Shown here: one piece after another, positions 14,476 through 15,871 of the stretch | Position numbering within the stretch: position 1 is the stretch's first letter | Layout: each line of letters opens with the position of its first letter | Source of the DNA: Puniceicoccales bacterium | Lineage (GTDB): Bacteria; Verrucomicrobiota; Verrucomicrobiia; Opitutales; JAIRLG01 | Length of the DNA: 15,871 nucleotides | Direction of reading: 5' to 3' | Assembly (NCBI GenBank): GCA_031278595.1 | Contig: JAITKE010000011.1 | Coordinates: 1 to 15,871 of the forward strand | The notes under the pieces: model-generated | The model's database searches: none | What the model was told of the DNA's origin: nothing | The model's input: the letters and a program-made list of their open reading frames with translations, nothing else | Program-made: the position numbers and the translations under genes

Positions 14476-15831
14476 ATGAGTCCTCAAGATTTTTCCTCAG
14501 CCCAGAACGCTTCCATGAGCCCTATGACGACACCTTCTGTGGCCCTGAAAGACGACGTCCGCCGGGCCTTCGGCTACTGGCGTTCCCGCATTTTGTGCGC
14601 CCTGATCCTCGGCTACGCCACGTTCTACATCGTGCGGCAGAACTTTCAGGTGGCGGCCCCTTCGATGCTGCGGGATCTGGGCTACACCCGCTGCCAGATC
14701 GGCTGGGCCTTCAGCTCCTTCGCCCTCATCTACGGCTTCGGAAAATTCATCAGCGGGGTGATCTGCGACCGCACCAGCGCCCGCTATTTCATGGTCGTCG
14801 GCCTCCTGGGGGCCTCCCTCTGCAGTCTGTTCATCGGCTGCAGCCATTCCCTCACGGTGTTGGCACTGTTCTATGCGCTCAACGGGGCCTTCCAATCGAT
14901 GGGCTGGCCGCCGATCGCGCGCCTGATGGTGCACTGGTACTCGCCCCGAGAATTGGGGACGCACTGGGGCATCGTCAACGCCTCCCACCAGGTCGGCAGC
15001 GTCCTCATCCTGCTCGGAGGCTCCTGGCTGCTGGTCCATTGGGGCTGGCGTTCGGTCTTCTTCCTGCCGGCGGGGCTGGCTTTTCTCGTCTCGGCCATCC
15101 TCTTCCAGCGCCTGCGCGACATCCCCGAATCCCTGGGACTGCCCCCTATCGAGGACATGGAGGGTCTGGAACGCAGTTCTGGCCACGAGGACGGCGAGGC
15201 CGTGACCCTGCGCGAGATTTTTCTGGAGCACATTTTTCCCAATTCCTCGCTGTGGTACGTCTGTTGCGCCAATTTCTTCCTCTACATCGTCCGGATGGGG
15301 TTTTTCAACTGGGCTCCCACCTTCCTGCAGGAGGCCCGGGGGGCTTCGATCATGATGTCCGGAGTCCAGTCCATGGGCTTCGAGCTGATGGGGGCCCTGG
15401 GGGGGCTCAGTGCCGGCTGGATTTCGGACAAGCTCCTACGGGGGAAGCGGAACCGCACCTGCGTCTACTTCATGTCGGTCCTGATCGTCGTCCTGCTCCT
15501 CTTCTGGTGGCTGCCGCTACGGTCGACGGCCCTGAATATGAGCTTCCTCTTCGTCCTGGGCTTCCTGGTCTACGGTCCCCAGACACTGGCGGGCTGCGCC
15601 GGAGCGGAATTCGGCTCCAAACGAGCGGCCGCCGCCGGCAATGGCCTGACCGGTCTTTTCGGCTACCTTGGGGCCGCGTTTTCCGGCTGGGGGGTCGGAA
15701 AAATCGTCGACGTCTGGGGCTGGGACGCGATGATCCTCTTCTTCTCGCTCTGCACCGCCATCAGCATGGGCTTCTTCATGCTCAACGGCCAGAGGGTCAG
15801 AAAAAAGCTCAGAGCGACCCAGGGGAAGTGA
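14476..15831 (+). CDS. OPA-family organophosphate:phosphate antiporter (GlpT/UhpT/UhpC-like)
   Basis: A 451-residue major facilitator protein of the OPA family, which exchanges cytoplasmic phosphate for an external phosphorylated compound such as glycerol-3-phosphate or a hexose phosphate. The substrate-site residues of E. coli GlpT have matches: R54 (FYIVRQN) for R45, K90 (GFGKFISG) for K80, H171 (NASHQVGS) for H165 and R273 (YIVRMGFFNWAPTFL) for R269. GLFGYLGAAFSG (393-404) lacks the charged pair I recall for UhpT in this region, which leans towards GlpT or UhpC, but the substrate cannot be fixed. AGGAGAG lies 5 nt before the ATG, a good ribosome-binding site. It is transcribed away from nusA. 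Retained active residues favour transport over a sensor-only role. Confidence 0.88.
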   Translation: MSPQDFSSAQNASMSPMTTPSVALKDDVRRAFGYWRSRILCALILGYATFYIVRQNFQVAAPSMLRDLGYTRCQIGWAFSSFALIYGFGKFISGVICDRTSARYFMVVGLLGASLCSLFIGCSHSLTVLALFYALNGAFQSMGWPPIARLMVHWYSPRELGTHWGIVNASHQVGSVLILLGGSWLLVHWGWRSVFFLPAGLAFLVSAILFQRLRDIPESLGLPPIEDMEGLERSSGHEDGEAVTLREIFLEHIFPNSSLWYVCCANFFLYIVRMGFFNWAPTFLQEARGASIMMSGVQSMGFELMGALGGLSAGWISDKLLRGKRNRTCVYFMSVLIVVLLLFWWLPLRSTALNMSFLFVLGFLVYGPQTLAGCAGAEFGSKRAAAAGNGLTGLFGYLGAAFSGWGVGKIVDVWGWDAMILFFSLCTAISMGFFMLNGQRVRKKLRATQGK

Positions 15832-15837
15832 AGTTTT

Positions 15838-15871
15838 GGGCGCGATGGCCCCTTGGCCAAGGCCAAGTCCG
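15838..15871. repeat. R8: start of another class III cloverleaf, cut by the window edge
   Basis: GGGCGCGATGGCC (15838-15850) is the class III outer stem seen in R6 and R7. It is followed by a perfect 12-nt palindrome CCTTGGCCAAGG (15851-15862) where those copies carry the CCTTTGC arm. The rest lies outside the window. It begins 7 nt after the transporter stop codon. Confidence 0.7.

Noticed and set aside
1..15871. CRISPR array
   Set aside because: The repeats are dispersed palindromes of differing sequence, not regularly spaced identical direct repeats with spacers, and no cas gene is present.

Overview
The window looks like a chromosomal segment of a GC-rich bacterium from the PVC superphylum (Verrucomicrobia-like or Chlamydiae-like). 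The main reason is the run murD, then a LysM lipoprotein, then ftsW on one strand, which matches the murD-nlpD-ftsW order I know from chlamydial dcw clusters. An organophosphate:phosphate antiporter and the scarcity of strong Shine-Dalgarno sites fit but prove nothing. All identifications come from reading motifs; no database was searched.

Layout. recD2 (385-2583, +) converges on, and overlaps, ftsW (2495-3658, -). A repeat-filled block (about 3659-4084) separates ftsW from the LysM lipoprotein gene (4081-5121, -), which follows murD (5179-6459, -); these three form a peptidoglycan operon fragment. A 580-bp gap holding two large palindromic repeats and a tandem duplication separates murD from a NUDIX hydrolase gene (7043-7621, -). 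accA (7799-8683, +) is divergent from the NUDIX gene. After accA come two more palindromic repeats and an inverted-repeat element. Then comes the minus-strand translation operon nusA (14069-12807), infB (12728-9864), rbfA (9825-9415), ending in a 49-residue lipoprotein gene (9418-9269) whose start overlaps the rbfA stop. Divergent from nusA is an OPA-family sugar-phosphate or glycerol-phosphate transporter gene (14476-15831, +).

The protein-coding genes are mostly housekeeping. The unusual content lies between them. (1) A family of seven complete and one cut-off three-armed nested palindromes (here R1-R8). Each has an outer stem of 11-13 bp enclosing exactly three hairpins with few or no unpaired bases at the junction, so it would fold as a cloverleaf or four-way junction. 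There are three outer-stem classes (GGGGCYGGCTTT, CGCTGTCTTT, GGCGCGATGGCC). Short arms recur between copies and classes, while long arms differ completely in sequence yet stay self-complementary. (2) A second repeat family, three copies (M1-M3, about 114-169 bp), with terminal inverted repeats near YAGRGGNYGTCGTCAAAT. It looks like a MITE and sits next to the cloverleaves. M2-R2-M1 together appear to have been inserted into what was a 3-nt lysM/ftsW junction. I do not recognise either family as a named element.
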